A stretch of DNA of 52,143 nt. It comes from Cytophagia bacterium. Its GTDB lineage: Bacteria; Bacteroidota; Bacteroidia; Cytophagales; Microscillaceae. A model generated the notes under the pieces. It had not been told where the DNA came from and searched no databases. It saw only the letters and a program-made list of their open reading frames with translations. The stretch lies in assembly GCA_004294005.1 (NCBI GenBank), contig RDZP01000007.1:1-52143 (forward strand). Reading direction: 5' to 3'. The position numbers and the translations under genes are program-made. Within the stretch, counting starts at the first letter, position 1. The number at the start of each line of letters is the position of its first letter. This document shows, piece after piece, positions 1 to 9,260 of this stretch.

Positions 1-2877
1 GGCGTTTGTAAAAGTATTCAATCCTATACTTGGCGTTATTCTTTGAGAAGTACCATTGGCTATTGCCACTTCTGAGGTTATGCGTGTTGCACCATTTTGC
101 AAAGTACCATTATTGCCTCCTACAGCATCTACGGCATTGCCTGTGGTTTCATTGAATTGATAATAAGCCACTAAACCATTTTCTGCCCCTGACAAAGTAA
201 GGTGCATACTTTCGCGGATTTGGGCTTGAGTGCGGGCAGTGTTCCAAACACGAGCCTCCTCTAATGAACCTCTGAAAGATAAAGTACCACCTTGACGCGT
301 CCCCATGCACAATGCACCAGAATTAGTACTGGGTGTTATTGCAGGCACACTCGTACCTACCAAAGTCATACTTTGCTGTACGCCATTTATATACAATTTG
401 AGTCTATTAGCATCACCTGTAAGCGTCCCATCAAATACCATAGCCACATGATACCAAACGTTGTATTGTATGATATCTGTATTGGTATAATAATTCGCAT
501 TAATACTTGGTGAACCGCCTACTACAACTAATATGTCATTAGTTCCGCCCTCAGTTCCACCTGAAAGACTAAGTTCTATTCTATTAAAAGAAGATGGATT
601 TCCTCCATCTTGTTTAGACATTATCATGCCTGAGGTTGGCCAACTACCTGACGGCACAAACAACCAAGTTTCAAGTGTGATGGCTGAAGCACCATCTAAA
701 GCATTGATATCTCCTGCATTGATAAGGTCATTTGAGCCATCAAAACTTGCCATATTGCCACGTACTGCACTTGAGGTAGTACCTAAACTATTGGCAAAAG
801 TAAAATATTGCCCATTCGCTAAGTTTACCGCATTGAAAGTTACTATACTGCCTACCACAGTAGTTGCTCTAATGGAGTTGGCAATGCCATTTGAGAAATT
901 TGTATCGTTGTCTATAAGTATCGTAAATTCGTTGGCAGTAGTGCCTGTAAGTCCCGTAAATGTGATGTCCAATACAATTTGTGTACTACCTACGTCTCCA
1001 TTGGGTTCTTGTGCCTGCCAAATACGCAACATTCTTCTTGGGAAGCCTGTATTGGGTACATTCGAGGTACTTACGGAGGCAAGCGTAGCATTGTCATCTC
1101 CCCATGTGAGGAAGCGTCTATCAGCACTAAAAGTATTGGTATTGAGTGCATTGGTAGTAGCTACCGTTCCTAAACCTATTGTAAGAGGTGTATTGGTATT
1201 GATAGACCTTGATTGTTTTTGATTCAAGGCTGAAGCGTCATCTCTACCTATACCTGCGATACTGTTGTCATAAGTAACTGCCCCTGCAAGGTCTTTGTTC
1301 CACATTTCAGTAGTACCGTCAGAAGCAAGATAATCTGTAGCAGTGGACTGGTCTATACTGATACCATATTTTAAAGCAAGATAGGATTCTATTCTTCTTC
1401 GTTCTATGACAGTAGGTGTGCTTGTATAAGTAATTATCTCTCCTATATTTCCTTGGTGATAAGCATCATAACTACCTCCCAAATAGCTATCATTTCTAAC
1501 ACCTATTTCTATGGGTACATTTTGGGTTGAGGTTTCGTAAGCACCTGCACCTGTAAATCCAGTACCATTATTGACTACACTCATACTCGCACCATCTTTA
1601 AAGATATTTACATTGCTTGGAGAAGCCCCTGTATTTAATATTAGTGCGGACATCATTTGATAATTACCAACAGGTATAGTACCATCTGGAGCAACTGCTG
1701 CACGACCACAGCCTATGTGTAAACCATAATTACCCACTCCACCACTACCTGTTGAATAGCCTAACTGAATATTCGTAGCGCAGTTGTTATTAAAGCGTTG
1801 ATTTAATAAAAATCTTTGTCCACTGGCAGTCCTGTTAAATACCGTAAAGAAAGAAACAGGTGAACTATTGCTACTGAATAGGGAAGTGCTTGCAGTTGCT
1901 AATCTATGAGAAGTACCATTAAATAATATGGTAGGATTAAAATTCAGACCACTTGCCACAAAAGTAGGATTTGAGCCTGAAACAGCATTTAGTTCATTCG
2001 GGCTTTGGTCATTCCATTGGCTTACACCTGTAGTTTGGGTAACACCCGCATCTGCCTTGAGCCAAAGCCTCAAGTTATTGGATACACCGCCAGGAGAGGC
2101 AAGTTGCCTACCTACCCAGTTGGAAGTAGTCCCTGTGAGAGCAAAATTGGTAAGTGTGCCATTATTTGCACCACCAACCGTAGTAGCAAGGTCATTAAGC
2201 GTTGTAACGCCTGTATTTGTACCATTTGCAACCCCTTGATTGAAATTGTAATAAGCCACCAAGCCTGTTTCTGTACCCGCAAGTTCGGTTGTCATACCGC
2301 TCTGAATTTGGGCTTGGGTGCGGGCTACATTCCAAAAGCGGAACTCGTCTATGTTGCCATTGAACGCTTGGCCTCCTGACAAAGAACCTATCATCAAAGA
2401 TGCACCACCACCAGTATTTATCCCACCTGTAATAGCATCTGTGCCTATCACTACGCCATTTCTATAAATGATTCTGTTTGTGCCGTTATAGACTGCCGCT
2501 ACGTGTACCCAACGATTGAGATAATCGCTTGCATTGATTGGTACGTCTAATTCTGAGTAAGTACCACCCACTCCTAAACCAAAGGAGAGTGTCGTAACAC
2601 CAGCCTCTCTTTGAAAAGCAAATAAAACGCGATCGTTACTATCTTCTTTTCTGGTGATGTGAGCATATGTATTGTTAGTGCTTGGGATGCTGGTGGCAAA
2701 AATCCACGCTTCTACCGTAACATTTGTAGCGGGTTTGAGTGCCGCATTGTGCGGTATGGAAACGAAGTCATCTGACCCATCAAAATTGAGGGCATTGTTT
2801 TGCGCCTTTGCATTATTCGATATAAGGAATAAAAATAGCATAGCACCTAAAAGAATTTTTAAATAATTAAATTTCAT
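1..2877 (-). CDS. Large secreted LamG-repeat surface protein, 3' end beyond window
   Basis: An open reading frame of 959 codons runs without a stop from ATG at 2877 to the window edge, so the C-terminus is missing. The N-terminus is a signal peptide ending near residue 26 (SNNAKAQ). A concanavalin A/LamG-like domain follows at about residues 30-190 (LNFDGSDDFVSIP, then TVEAWIF), ending in the typical RTQAQI and LVAYYNF motifs. A middle region starts with LRLWLKADAGV and contains IERRRIESYLALKYGIS, as in Bacteroidota surface proteins with a DUF8202-type domain. A second LamG domain starts near residue 705 (SFDGSNDLI) and ends with the same RTQAQI and LVAYYQF motifs. Such proteins are usually exported by type IX secretion and act in adhesion or polymer binding. 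Here that is inference, because the sorting domain would lie outside the window. Confidence 0.85.
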   Translation of the reverse strand, partial: MKFNYLKILLGAMLFLFLISNNAKAQNNALNFDGSDDFVSIPHNAALKPATNVTVEAWIFATSIPSTNNTYAHITRKEDSNDRVLFAFQREAGVTTLSFGLGVGGTYSELDVPINASDYLNRWVHVAAVYNGTNRIIYRNGVVIGTDAITGGINTGGGASLMIGSLSGGQAFNGNIDEFRFWNVARTQAQIQSGMTTELAGTETGLVAYYNFNQGVANGTNTGVTTLNDLATTVGGANNGTLTNFALTGTTSNWVGRQLASPGGVSNNLRLWLKADAGVTQTTGVSQWNDQSPNELNAVSGSNPTFVASGLNFNPTILFNGTSHRLATASTSLFSSNSSPVSFFTVFNRTASGQRFLLNQRFNNNCATNIQLGYSTGSGGVGNYGLHIGCGRAAVAPDGTIPVGNYQMMSALILNTGASPSNVNIFKDGASMSVVNNGTGFTGAGAYETSTQNVPIEIGVRNDSYLGGSYDAYHQGNIGEIITYTSTPTVIERRRIESYLALKYGISIDQSTATDYLASDGTTEMWNKDLAGAVTYDNSIAGIGRDDASALNQKQSRSINTNTPLTIGLGTVATTNALNTNTFSADRRFLTWGDDNATLASVSTSNVPNTGFPRRMLRIWQAQEPNGDVGSTQIVLDITFTGLTGTTANEFTILIDNDTNFSNGIANSIRATTVVGSIVTFNAVNLANGQYFTFANSLGTTSSAVRGNMASFDGSNDLINAGDINALDGASAITLETWLFVPSGSWPTSGMIMSKQDGGNPSSFNRIELSLSGGTEGGTNDILVVVGGSPSINANYYTNTDIIQYNVWYHVAMVFDGTLTGDANRLKLYINGVQQSMTLVGTSVPAITPSTNSGALCMGTRQGGTLSFRGSLEEARVWNTARTQAQIRESMHLTLSGAENGLVAYYQFNETTGNAVDAVGGNNGTLQNGATRITSEVAIANGTSQRITPSIGLNTFTNA

Positions 2878-2920
2878 TTTTTTTGTGTATATAAATTAAG
2901 TTAAATTTTTAGTTTTAAAA

Positions 2921-2955
2921 AAAGTTGCTTGTTTTTTTGAATGACAAGCAACTTG
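2921..2955. repeat. Perfect inverted repeat in LamG 5' region
   Basis: AAGTTGCTTGT at 2922-2932 is repeated inverted at 2944-2954, with an 11-base T-rich loop. It lies 45-80 bases upstream of the LamG start, so it could be a leader hairpin of that mRNA or a terminator remnant. Confidence 0.6.
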
Positions 2956-3453
2956 TCAATAGTATTAAAAAAAATAGATTTATAGAAAATAAATTTTAAT
3001 TTTTTGTAGATTTTTTATTGAAATTATAAAATTACAACGCAAATAAATACTAAAAGTCTATAAAAATCAAAGAACATACCCCTACAAATACCCTCTACTT
3101 AGAATAATTATATAATTTTCTTTAAATAATACTATTTTAATGATTAAATAATTGCTTTTTCCTTGTTGTTTTCATTTTCATAAACAAGAGTATAAGTAAC
3201 TCTAAAACTAACAAAAAAAAGATGGTTTTATTTTATAAAATATTAATTTACTATTATTCTTTATGACATTAGATTTTGTTTCTCTGTACTTTGCACAACC
3301 CCATAATTCTTTAGAATTACTTTATTTTTTTAAACATCTCCTTTATTTAATTTTTACTCATCATCAAAAAATCGTTTAATACTTCTAAAAATCTTAGAAA
3401 AGTACAACTTTATCTTAATTTAATAAAAAAAATCAATATTTTGTTATTAATAT

Positions 3454-3484
3454 TTTGATTTGGTACAAAAGATGTATAGCTTTG
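3454..3484 (+). promoter_or_regulatory. Bacteroidota-type promoter of the glutamate-synthase-like gene
   Basis: TTTG at 3454-3457, a 19-base spacer, then TAGCTTTG at 3477-3484 match the Bacteroidota sigma-ABfr consensus (TTTG, 19-21 bases, TAnnTTTG). The ATG follows about 50 bases downstream. Confidence 0.65.
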
Positions 3485-3535
3485 TATATCTATTGAGAAA
3501 AATAAAATAACAACCTTCAAACTTAGTTGAATGAT

Positions 3536-5143
3536 ATGAAAGAATTTTTAGAAGCCGTTTGGAAATTTATCGAGGCAGTATTTGCCTTAGAAGCAGAGTT
3601 TTTACATTTGCTTGGTGTTCTCTTTATTGTCTGGATTTTATATATGCTTATCAGTGATTTGCTTAACAAAAAAAATACGATCAAACATAACTTTCCTGTT
3701 TTAGGACGTTTGCGTTATTTTTTAGAGTCAATCGGACCTGAATTAAGACAATACATTGTAGCCAATAATCGTGAAGAATTGCCTTTTAATCGTAGCCAAC
3801 GCTCTTGGGTGTATGCGTCTTCCAAAAAAGAAAATAATTATGAAAGTTTTGGAACAGACAAAGATATTTATGCACCGGGGCATGTTTTTATCAATCCTGC
3901 TCTTTTTCCATTCAAAATGCCTGATAATCACGTCAATTCAAAAGACCCTTATTTTGCTCCTTGTGCTAAGGTAATTGGTGGTTTTAATCAAAGACGAAGA
4001 CCTTGGAGACCTTATTCCGTAGTCAATATTTCAGCAATGAGTTATGGTTCATTATCTAAAAATGCGATACAAGCCTTAAACAAAGGTGCTTTAGCAGCAG
4101 GTTGTTATCATAATACAGGTGAAGGCGGGCTTTCTCCTTATCACTCAAACGGTGCAGATGTTATTTTTCATTTTGGTACAGGTTACTTTGGAGTACGTGG
4201 TGAAGACGGGAAGTTCTCGATGGATAAATTAAAAGCATTGGTACAAAAAAATCAGTTTGTGAGAGCCATCGAAATCAAACTTTCGCAGGGAGCAAAACCT
4301 GGTAAAGGAGGCGTTTTGCCTGGTGCCAAAATTACAAAAGAATTATCAGAAATTAGAAGTATTCCAATGGGAAAAGATGCACTTTCTCCCGTTACACACA
4401 GTGCTTTTAATAATGTAAAAGAATTATTAGCATTTATCGAAAATGTGGCAGAAAATACAGGTTTACCTGTTGGTTTTAAGGCAGCAGTTGGGAAATTAGA
4501 TATGTGGGAAGAATTGGCAGATTTGATGGTAAGTACAGGAAAAGGACCTGATTTTATTACGATTGATGGAGGTGAAGGCGGTACAGGTGCAGCACCACAC
4601 GCATTCGCAGACCACGTTTCGTTGCCACTTACTTTTGCTTTTACGAGTGTTTATAAAATATTTGCACAAAGAAATCTTACCCATAGAGTTGTATTTATTG
4701 CATCAGGGAAATTAGGATTTCCTGCCAATGCAATGATGGCTTTTGCAATGGGAGCAGATTTGATTAATACAGCAAGAGAAGCAATGCTTTCTATTGGTTG
4801 TATTCAAGCCCAGTTATGTCATACTAACCATTGTCCAACAGGTATTGCTACTCAAAACAAATGGTTGATGTCTGGTTTAGACCCTACTTTAAAATCTGTT
4901 CGTTTTACTAATTATAACAAAACTTTACGCAAAGAAATTTTGGAAATTTCTCACGCTTGTAATTATGAACATCCTTGTCAAATCACGATGCATGACGTAG
5001 AAATTGGAATGGGTGATAGCAAAGCAACACAAACAATGGCAGATAATTATGGTTATGAGAAAGTACCTGTACCTTTTAATAGTGTTGATGAATTTTTGAA
5101 TTGTCCACATTTGGGTGGTTTAGGAAATAAAAATAAAGCGTAA
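3536..5143 (+). CDS. FMN-binding glutamate synthase family protein, membrane-anchored
   Basis: This 535-residue protein belongs to the stand-alone family related to the FMN/Fe-S half of glutamate synthase large subunit. One membrane segment (LGVLFIVWILYMLISDLL) lies near residues 24-41 and the flavin barrel follows. The domain shows SAMSYGSLSKNA, GEGGLSPYH, IEIKLSQGAKPGKGG and ITIDGGEGGTGAAP. A cysteine cluster (CIQAQLCHTNHCPTGIA) fits the 3Fe-4S site of glutamate synthases. No amidotransferase domain is present, so it is not a complete GOGAT and its true substrate is unknown. The frame opens at a TTG at 3527, but the ATG at 3536 is the more natural start. It has its own promoter and is followed by a strong terminator, so it is probably monocistronic. 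Confidence 0.9.
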   Translation: MKEFLEAVWKFIEAVFALEAEFLHLLGVLFIVWILYMLISDLLNKKNTIKHNFPVLGRLRYFLESIGPELRQYIVANNREELPFNRSQRSWVYASSKKENNYESFGTDKDIYAPGHVFINPALFPFKMPDNHVNSKDPYFAPCAKVIGGFNQRRRPWRPYSVVNISAMSYGSLSKNAIQALNKGALAAGCYHNTGEGGLSPYHSNGADVIFHFGTGYFGVRGEDGKFSMDKLKALVQKNQFVRAIEIKLSQGAKPGKGGVLPGAKITKELSEIRSIPMGKDALSPVTHSAFNNVKELLAFIENVAENTGLPVGFKAAVGKLDMWEELADLMVSTGKGPDFITIDGGEGGTGAAPHAFADHVSLPLTFAFTSVYKIFAQRNLTHRVVFIASGKLGFPANAMMAFAMGADLINTAREAMLSIGCIQAQLCHTNHCPTGIATQNKWLMSGLDPTLKSVRFTNYNKTLRKEILEISHACNYEHPCQITMHDVEIGMGDSKATQTMADNYGYEKVPVPFNSVDEFLNCPHLGGLGNKNKA

Positions 5144-5161
5144 TTTTTTCATTGCATCATA

Positions 5162-5222
5162 AAAAAAACCAATACATCAATTATAAAATGAATATTTTAT
5201 GATTGATGTATTGGTTTTTTTT
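5162..5222. terminator. Bidirectional terminator hairpin
   Basis: A near-perfect inverted repeat (AAAAAAACCAATACATCAAT and its complement) flanks a loop that is itself palindromic. It has an A-tract on the left and a T-tract on the right. It sits between the 3' ends of the converging flavoprotein and helicase genes and can terminate both. Confidence 0.9.
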
Positions 5223-5238
5223 ATGGTTGAATGATAGA

Positions 5239-8202
5239 CTATTTATCTGTTTTTTTATTTTTCGCAGAGGCTTTTTTTGTGTTAGTTGTTGCCGTTTTTT
5301 CAGTTGATTTTTCTTCTTTACCATCAGTATCAGGGAGAATGGCATCGTCTTTCAAAAGCATATTTTTATAAGATACAATATCATTAAAAAGTATTGTCTG
5401 TCTTGATGTTTGAAAGTCAAATACTTTTTTATTTTTGCTTTCTTCTTTATTTTTTTTTCTTATATTCTCAAAATCTATCCAATCATAGACATTTATCCAT
5501 TGGTTTTCTATCCATATTTCGAGGAGTGGATTTAAAATATATTGCCCTGTACTGACGCGTATCCACAATTTTTTGTTATACAGACTATCAAGACGGACTT
5601 CATTTTTAGATAAAATAGAAGAAATATAACTTCGTTTTGTACGATATTCAGCAATAGTATGGTGCGTAAGACCTTCATAAAAATCTAAAAAAACACTTGT
5701 TTCAAAAGTCCCTACAGGTGGATTATAGGTACGATATTTTGGGTCTTTTTTGATAGGTTTTTCTAAAAAATTACGTAATATTGACAACATATAAGTCAGC
5801 ATAAAATACTCTGCTTGATGATTGTCAATTTTAATAAATTTATTTTTAATTTTCAAACGTAGGCTTTCATTTTTAATTAAAGGATACCCCTTGTTCAAAT
5901 TTTCCTTTTTATTATTTATATAAGTTTGAAGAAATAAAAGATGTGTTGCATTTTTTCTATTATTATCTACAAGGTCTTTTTTTGCACCATTTTTTATCAA
6001 ATATTCTAAAATTTTTGGTGCATAATTAGTAAGTGCAAGCATAAAAGGTGTAAGATTTACTTCGTTTCGGAAGTCTAATCCGTGTTTTTGCAATAGCGGC
6101 TCAAGAGCTTTCAAATCATCTTTTAGATACATCTGAAATTTTCGGGCAATGATTGCTGTGCGTTCTTTTTTCCATCTATCTTCGTCTGCAGGGCGATATT
6201 TGAGGTCTGAAAGTTCTTCCATTATTTTGCCATCACCATAATACAAAGCATTTTCATAGACAATGTCTTTCGCTTTTTTATTAAAAATATCAGGTAAAAA
6301 TGCTTTTGACATTGCTTCTTTGAGTTTATCAGCAGTAATAACTTCCCAAGGCACAGGTTTTATTTGTAAAACTTGATTGCGAATAGCGTCTGCTTGTTCG
6401 TTTTTGCCTTGTTTTTCCAAACGATTTGCTTCTCTCTGCCATTCTTCGGCAGAGGAGTTTTGCTCTTTAAGATTGACCTGAGAAGAAAAATTAGTAAGAT
6501 TTAATAATTCTAATAAGGCGTGTTTTTTGTTGGTTTCTACAACATAAAGATTTTTGATTGCCCTTGTCATCGCCACATACAAAGCATTGACATAAAATTT
6601 ATACTCGTCCAAAGATTTGTCTGTTTTGTCTTTGGCACGTGCATATACGAGGCTTTCGGCTTGTAATTGTTCTTTGCTCACGCCTGAGGTCAGTTCTCTA
6701 AATTCTTTTTCATAACTTGAAATGATATTAAAAAGAATAATATTTTCGTATTCCAAGCCTTTTACTTCGTGAATTGAAAATAAAAGTGGCGTTTGAAAAT
6801 ATTTACGCGCTTCATCTTTGTCCTCGTTACGCATAACAATAACAGCAAATTTAGCAGATTTTTTCGTTTTTTGATTTAATTCTTGTTTTGTTTTTGGGAG
6901 ATTTTCTAAAAACTGCACATCGCCTTTGTGCTGCGAATTTGACTTTACTAAATAATTACTTTCTTTGTCTATCGAGCCAAAACGAGCATTTTTAATCAAT
7001 AATAATTGGTTGGCAATGCCTGTAACCTCAGGCGTATTACGATAATTGGTTGAAAGCACTCTAATAATATTTCCTTTTAATTCTTGTTTATAAAATAAAG
7101 TTTTGATATTTGCCCAAGAGAAAAAATTAGGGTGTACGATTTGATTTGAATCACCACAGAGGATAAAATTAGTAGGTATTTTTAGTGATTTGATGATGCT
7201 AAAAAGTTGGACGTTTGTAATGTCTTGTACTTCATCTATGACCACAAAATCATATATTTTTTCAATTTTGGGAAGATACTGAAAAGCAACCAAATTACTA
7301 TCATAATATTTGCCTTCGTTTAGAAAGTCAATGTATTTTTTAAAAACATCATATACTAATTCTCTTTCCTCTTGCAAAAAAATAGATTGTTTGACACCCA
7401 AATTAAGATATTCTTCTTTTGAAAGATAAGGTTTATCAACGATAGAACCTGTCATCACACCTTTAAATTCTTCATAGATTTTATAAGCATCTTTGATTTT
7501 ATGGCTTTGTTTGAAACGCCAAATCCATTGTTCAAAAGTCCTAAAATCAATTTCTTTGCCCGCAGGAACTTCTATTGTAGAAAGATATTCTTGAAAAGAC
7601 ATAAAATCAACTTCCTGCTTTTCGTTTTCATAATCATAAGAATAGTAAATATTTTTAGAATTTTCTACCAAATAATTCGAAAGCGTAGTATATAAAACTT
7701 TGCCTGAAAGCGTTTTGATTTTTTCTAAGGTCAAAGCAGTTTTTCCACTTCCTGCTGAACCAATAATAATTACGGGGCTTGGCAGGCGAAATATCTCATC
7801 TTGGATTTCATCAAAAGATAAAATTTTATCCAAAATATGAAAACTTTTCTGTTTTTGATTGACGTATGCTAAAGGCGTAGATTCTTCTTCTACAAAATCT
7901 TTTTCAGTTTTGATAGAAATAAGTTTTGATTCATCAACGGTGGCACGATTCAAAAAACGCGATTTATCGTAATTGTGGTTAAATATAATTTCTAACAAAA
8001 GCAAAAAAGTTTTGCCTTCTATGCGTGTATATTTGAAAAGTAGGCGATTTGTATCATCTAATTTGGCACGATAAAAGCCTGTATTGACCATTTTTTTGAC
8101 ATCTGCTGACTTAAAATCATTTGCTTTTAGATAATCAACAGTTTTATCAAATTGTTTTTTGAGTTTTCCGTACTCGATTTCGTTATAAACCAAAATATCC
8201 AT
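5239..8202 (-). CDS. UvrD/Rep-like superfamily I helicase with RelE-like N-terminus and ankyrin-like C-terminus
   Basis: The 987-residue protein has the superfamily I helicase motifs in order: Walker A GSAGSGKT (148-155), VIDEVQD (321-327), GDSNQ (350-354), NYRNT (386-390), HEVKGLEYE (479-487) and YVAMTRA (543-549). It is therefore probably a DNA or RNA translocase. Residues 1-84 precede the ATPase and resemble the RelE/ParE toxin fold (GFYRAKL, then a hydrophobic strand and IIFNHNYDKSRF). That likeness is by eye only. After the helicase, residues about 698-760 look like two ankyrin repeats (LTPFMLALTNYAPKILEYLIKNGA), followed by a long unrecognised tail that ends rich in lysine. No nuclease motif was seen. 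It is divergent from a restriction-modification pair, which suggests an accessory or defence role. Confidence 0.85.
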   Translation of the reverse strand: MDILVYNEIEYGKLKKQFDKTVDYLKANDFKSADVKKMVNTGFYRAKLDDTNRLLFKYTRIEGKTFLLLLEIIFNHNYDKSRFLNRATVDESKLISIKTEKDFVEEESTPLAYVNQKQKSFHILDKILSFDEIQDEIFRLPSPVIIIGSAGSGKTALTLEKIKTLSGKVLYTTLSNYLVENSKNIYYSYDYENEKQEVDFMSFQEYLSTIEVPAGKEIDFRTFEQWIWRFKQSHKIKDAYKIYEEFKGVMTGSIVDKPYLSKEEYLNLGVKQSIFLQEERELVYDVFKKYIDFLNEGKYYDSNLVAFQYLPKIEKIYDFVVIDEVQDITNVQLFSIIKSLKIPTNFILCGDSNQIVHPNFFSWANIKTLFYKQELKGNIIRVLSTNYRNTPEVTGIANQLLLIKNARFGSIDKESNYLVKSNSQHKGDVQFLENLPKTKQELNQKTKKSAKFAVIVMRNEDKDEARKYFQTPLLFSIHEVKGLEYENIILFNIISSYEKEFRELTSGVSKEQLQAESLVYARAKDKTDKSLDEYKFYVNALYVAMTRAIKNLYVVETNKKHALLELLNLTNFSSQVNLKEQNSSAEEWQREANRLEKQGKNEQADAIRNQVLQIKPVPWEVITADKLKEAMSKAFLPDIFNKKAKDIVYENALYYGDGKIMEELSDLKYRPADEDRWKKERTAIIARKFQMYLKDDLKALEPLLQKHGLDFRNEVNLTPFMLALTNYAPKILEYLIKNGAKKDLVDNNRKNATHLLFLQTYINNKKENLNKGYPLIKNESLRLKIKNKFIKIDNHQAEYFMLTYMLSILRNFLEKPIKKDPKYRTYNPPVGTFETSVFLDFYEGLTHHTIAEYRTKRSYISSILSKNEVRLDSLYNKKLWIRVSTGQYILNPLLEIWIENQWINVYDWIDFENIRKKNKEESKNKKVFDFQTSRQTILFNDIVSYKNMLLKDDAILPDTDGKEEKSTEKTATTNTKKASAKNKKTDK

Positions 8203-8255
8203 ATATTCAAAATGCTATTTTTATTCTACAATTTTTGAGTTTTCTTTTTATGTAG

Positions 8256-8287
8256 CAAATCTAAAAGAAAAATATTAGTTTTACAAA
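8256..8287 (-). promoter_or_regulatory. Promoter of the helicase gene
   Basis: On the minus strand TTTG (8287-8284), a 20-base spacer and TAGATTTG (8263-8256) match the Bacteroidota promoter consensus. The helicase start codon lies about 50 bases downstream. Confidence 0.65.
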
Positions 8288-8362
8288 AAATAATTACAAA
8301 AAATACAGAAAGTATTTATGTTGTGATTGATAAAAACTTATTCCTATTTTATTTTTTTGTTA

Positions 8363-8411
8363 TTTTTTAGAAAATTATTAAAAAAATGAATAAATTTGCA
8401 TCAAAATAAAA
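8363..8411 (+). promoter_or_regulatory. Putative promoter of the restriction-modification operon
   Basis: TAAATTTG at 8391-8398 fits the -7 element; the -33 element is weak. The stretch from 8363 to about 8411 closely resembles the promoter region at 10012-10064 ahead of the next gene, with one single-base gap. Confidence 0.5.
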
Positions 8412-8456
8412 AAGAAAGGAATTTTAGGAGATATATAATAACAAATTAAAATAAAT

Positions 8457-9260
8457 ATGATAACGCCCTATTTTTCACACAATAATATTACTATTTTTAA
8501 TGAAAATTGTTTAAATAAAGACATATTTGAAAGTGATTTTATAGATTTGACCATTACATCTCCACCTTATAATGTAGGAATAGAATATAACTCAAATAAC
8601 GATGAATTAAACTACGAAAATTATTTAGATTTTTCTAAAAAATGGCTTTCAAATTGTTTTTATTGGACAAAACCACAAGGTAGATTACTAATGAATATTC
8701 CATTAGATAAAAACAAAGGTGGACAAAAAGCTGTTGGAGCAGATTTAACAAAAATTGCACAGGAAATAGGTTGGAATTATCATTCCACAATTATTTGGAA
8801 TGAGGGTAATATTTCACGACGTACTGCATGGGGTTCATGGCTTTCTGCATCTGCTCCTTATGTTATTGCGCCTGTTGAACTAATTGTTGTACTCTACAAA
8901 GATGATTGGAAAAAAACTGGCGGAACAAAAAAAAATAATATTACTAAAGAAGAGTTTATGGCTTGGACAAATGGATTATGGACTTTTAATGGTGAAAGTA
9001 AAAAGAGGATAGGACACCCTGCACCATTCCCAAGAGAATTACCAAAAAGAGCCATAAAATTGTTTAGTTTTGAAGAAGATATTATTTTTGACCCTTTTTG
9101 TGGTAGTGGTACGACCTTAATCGAGTCGGAAATCAATAATAGAATTGGTATAGGTTTGGATATTGATGCTAACTATTGTGAGTTAGCAAAAAATAGAGTA
9201 TTAAAAGAAATAGGTTCACTCATATTTGTAAATAATCATGAAAAAAATATCACAAATTGA
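8457..9260 (+). CDS. DNA methyltransferase, N4-cytosine/N6-adenine type (type II modification)
   Basis: This 267-residue S-adenosylmethionine-dependent DNA methyltransferase carries the catalytic motif TSPPYNV at 34-40 and the cofactor motif FDPFCGSGTT at 211-220. Catalytic motif before cofactor motif is the beta-class order. TSPPY is more common in N4-cytosine than in N6-adenine enzymes, but target base and site cannot be read from sequence. The HNH nuclease gene that follows overlaps it by 23 bases, so the two are probably translationally coupled as a type II restriction-modification system. It protects self DNA from the partner nuclease. Confidence 0.9.
   Translation: MITPYFSHNNITIFNENCLNKDIFESDFIDLTITSPPYNVGIEYNSNNDELNYENYLDFSKKWLSNCFYWTKPQGRLLMNIPLDKNKGGQKAVGADLTKIAQEIGWNYHSTIIWNEGNISRRTAWGSWLSASAPYVIAPVELIVVLYKDDWKKTGGTKKNNITKEEFMAWTNGLWTFNGESKKRIGHPAPFPRELPKRAIKLFSFEEDIIFDPFCGSGTTLIESEINNRIGIGLDIDANYCELAKNRVLKEIGSLIFVNNHEKNITN

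Larger units (their letters stand above)
2878..3526. other. Gene-free intergenic region between divergent genes
   Basis: About 650 very AT-rich bases separate the LamG gene (minus) from the glutamate-synthase-like gene (plus). I see no convincing coding frame. It holds a hairpin at 2921-2955 and the plus-strand promoter at 3454-3484. I could not find a clear minus-strand TAnnTTTG element for the LamG gene. Confidence 0.6.

Noticed and set aside
533-1222. Plus-strand open frames of up to 229 codons within 1-2877
   Set aside because: They lie antisense to the LamG frame, which is open for 959 codons with clear signal peptide and domain motifs. The plus frames have no recognisable features.
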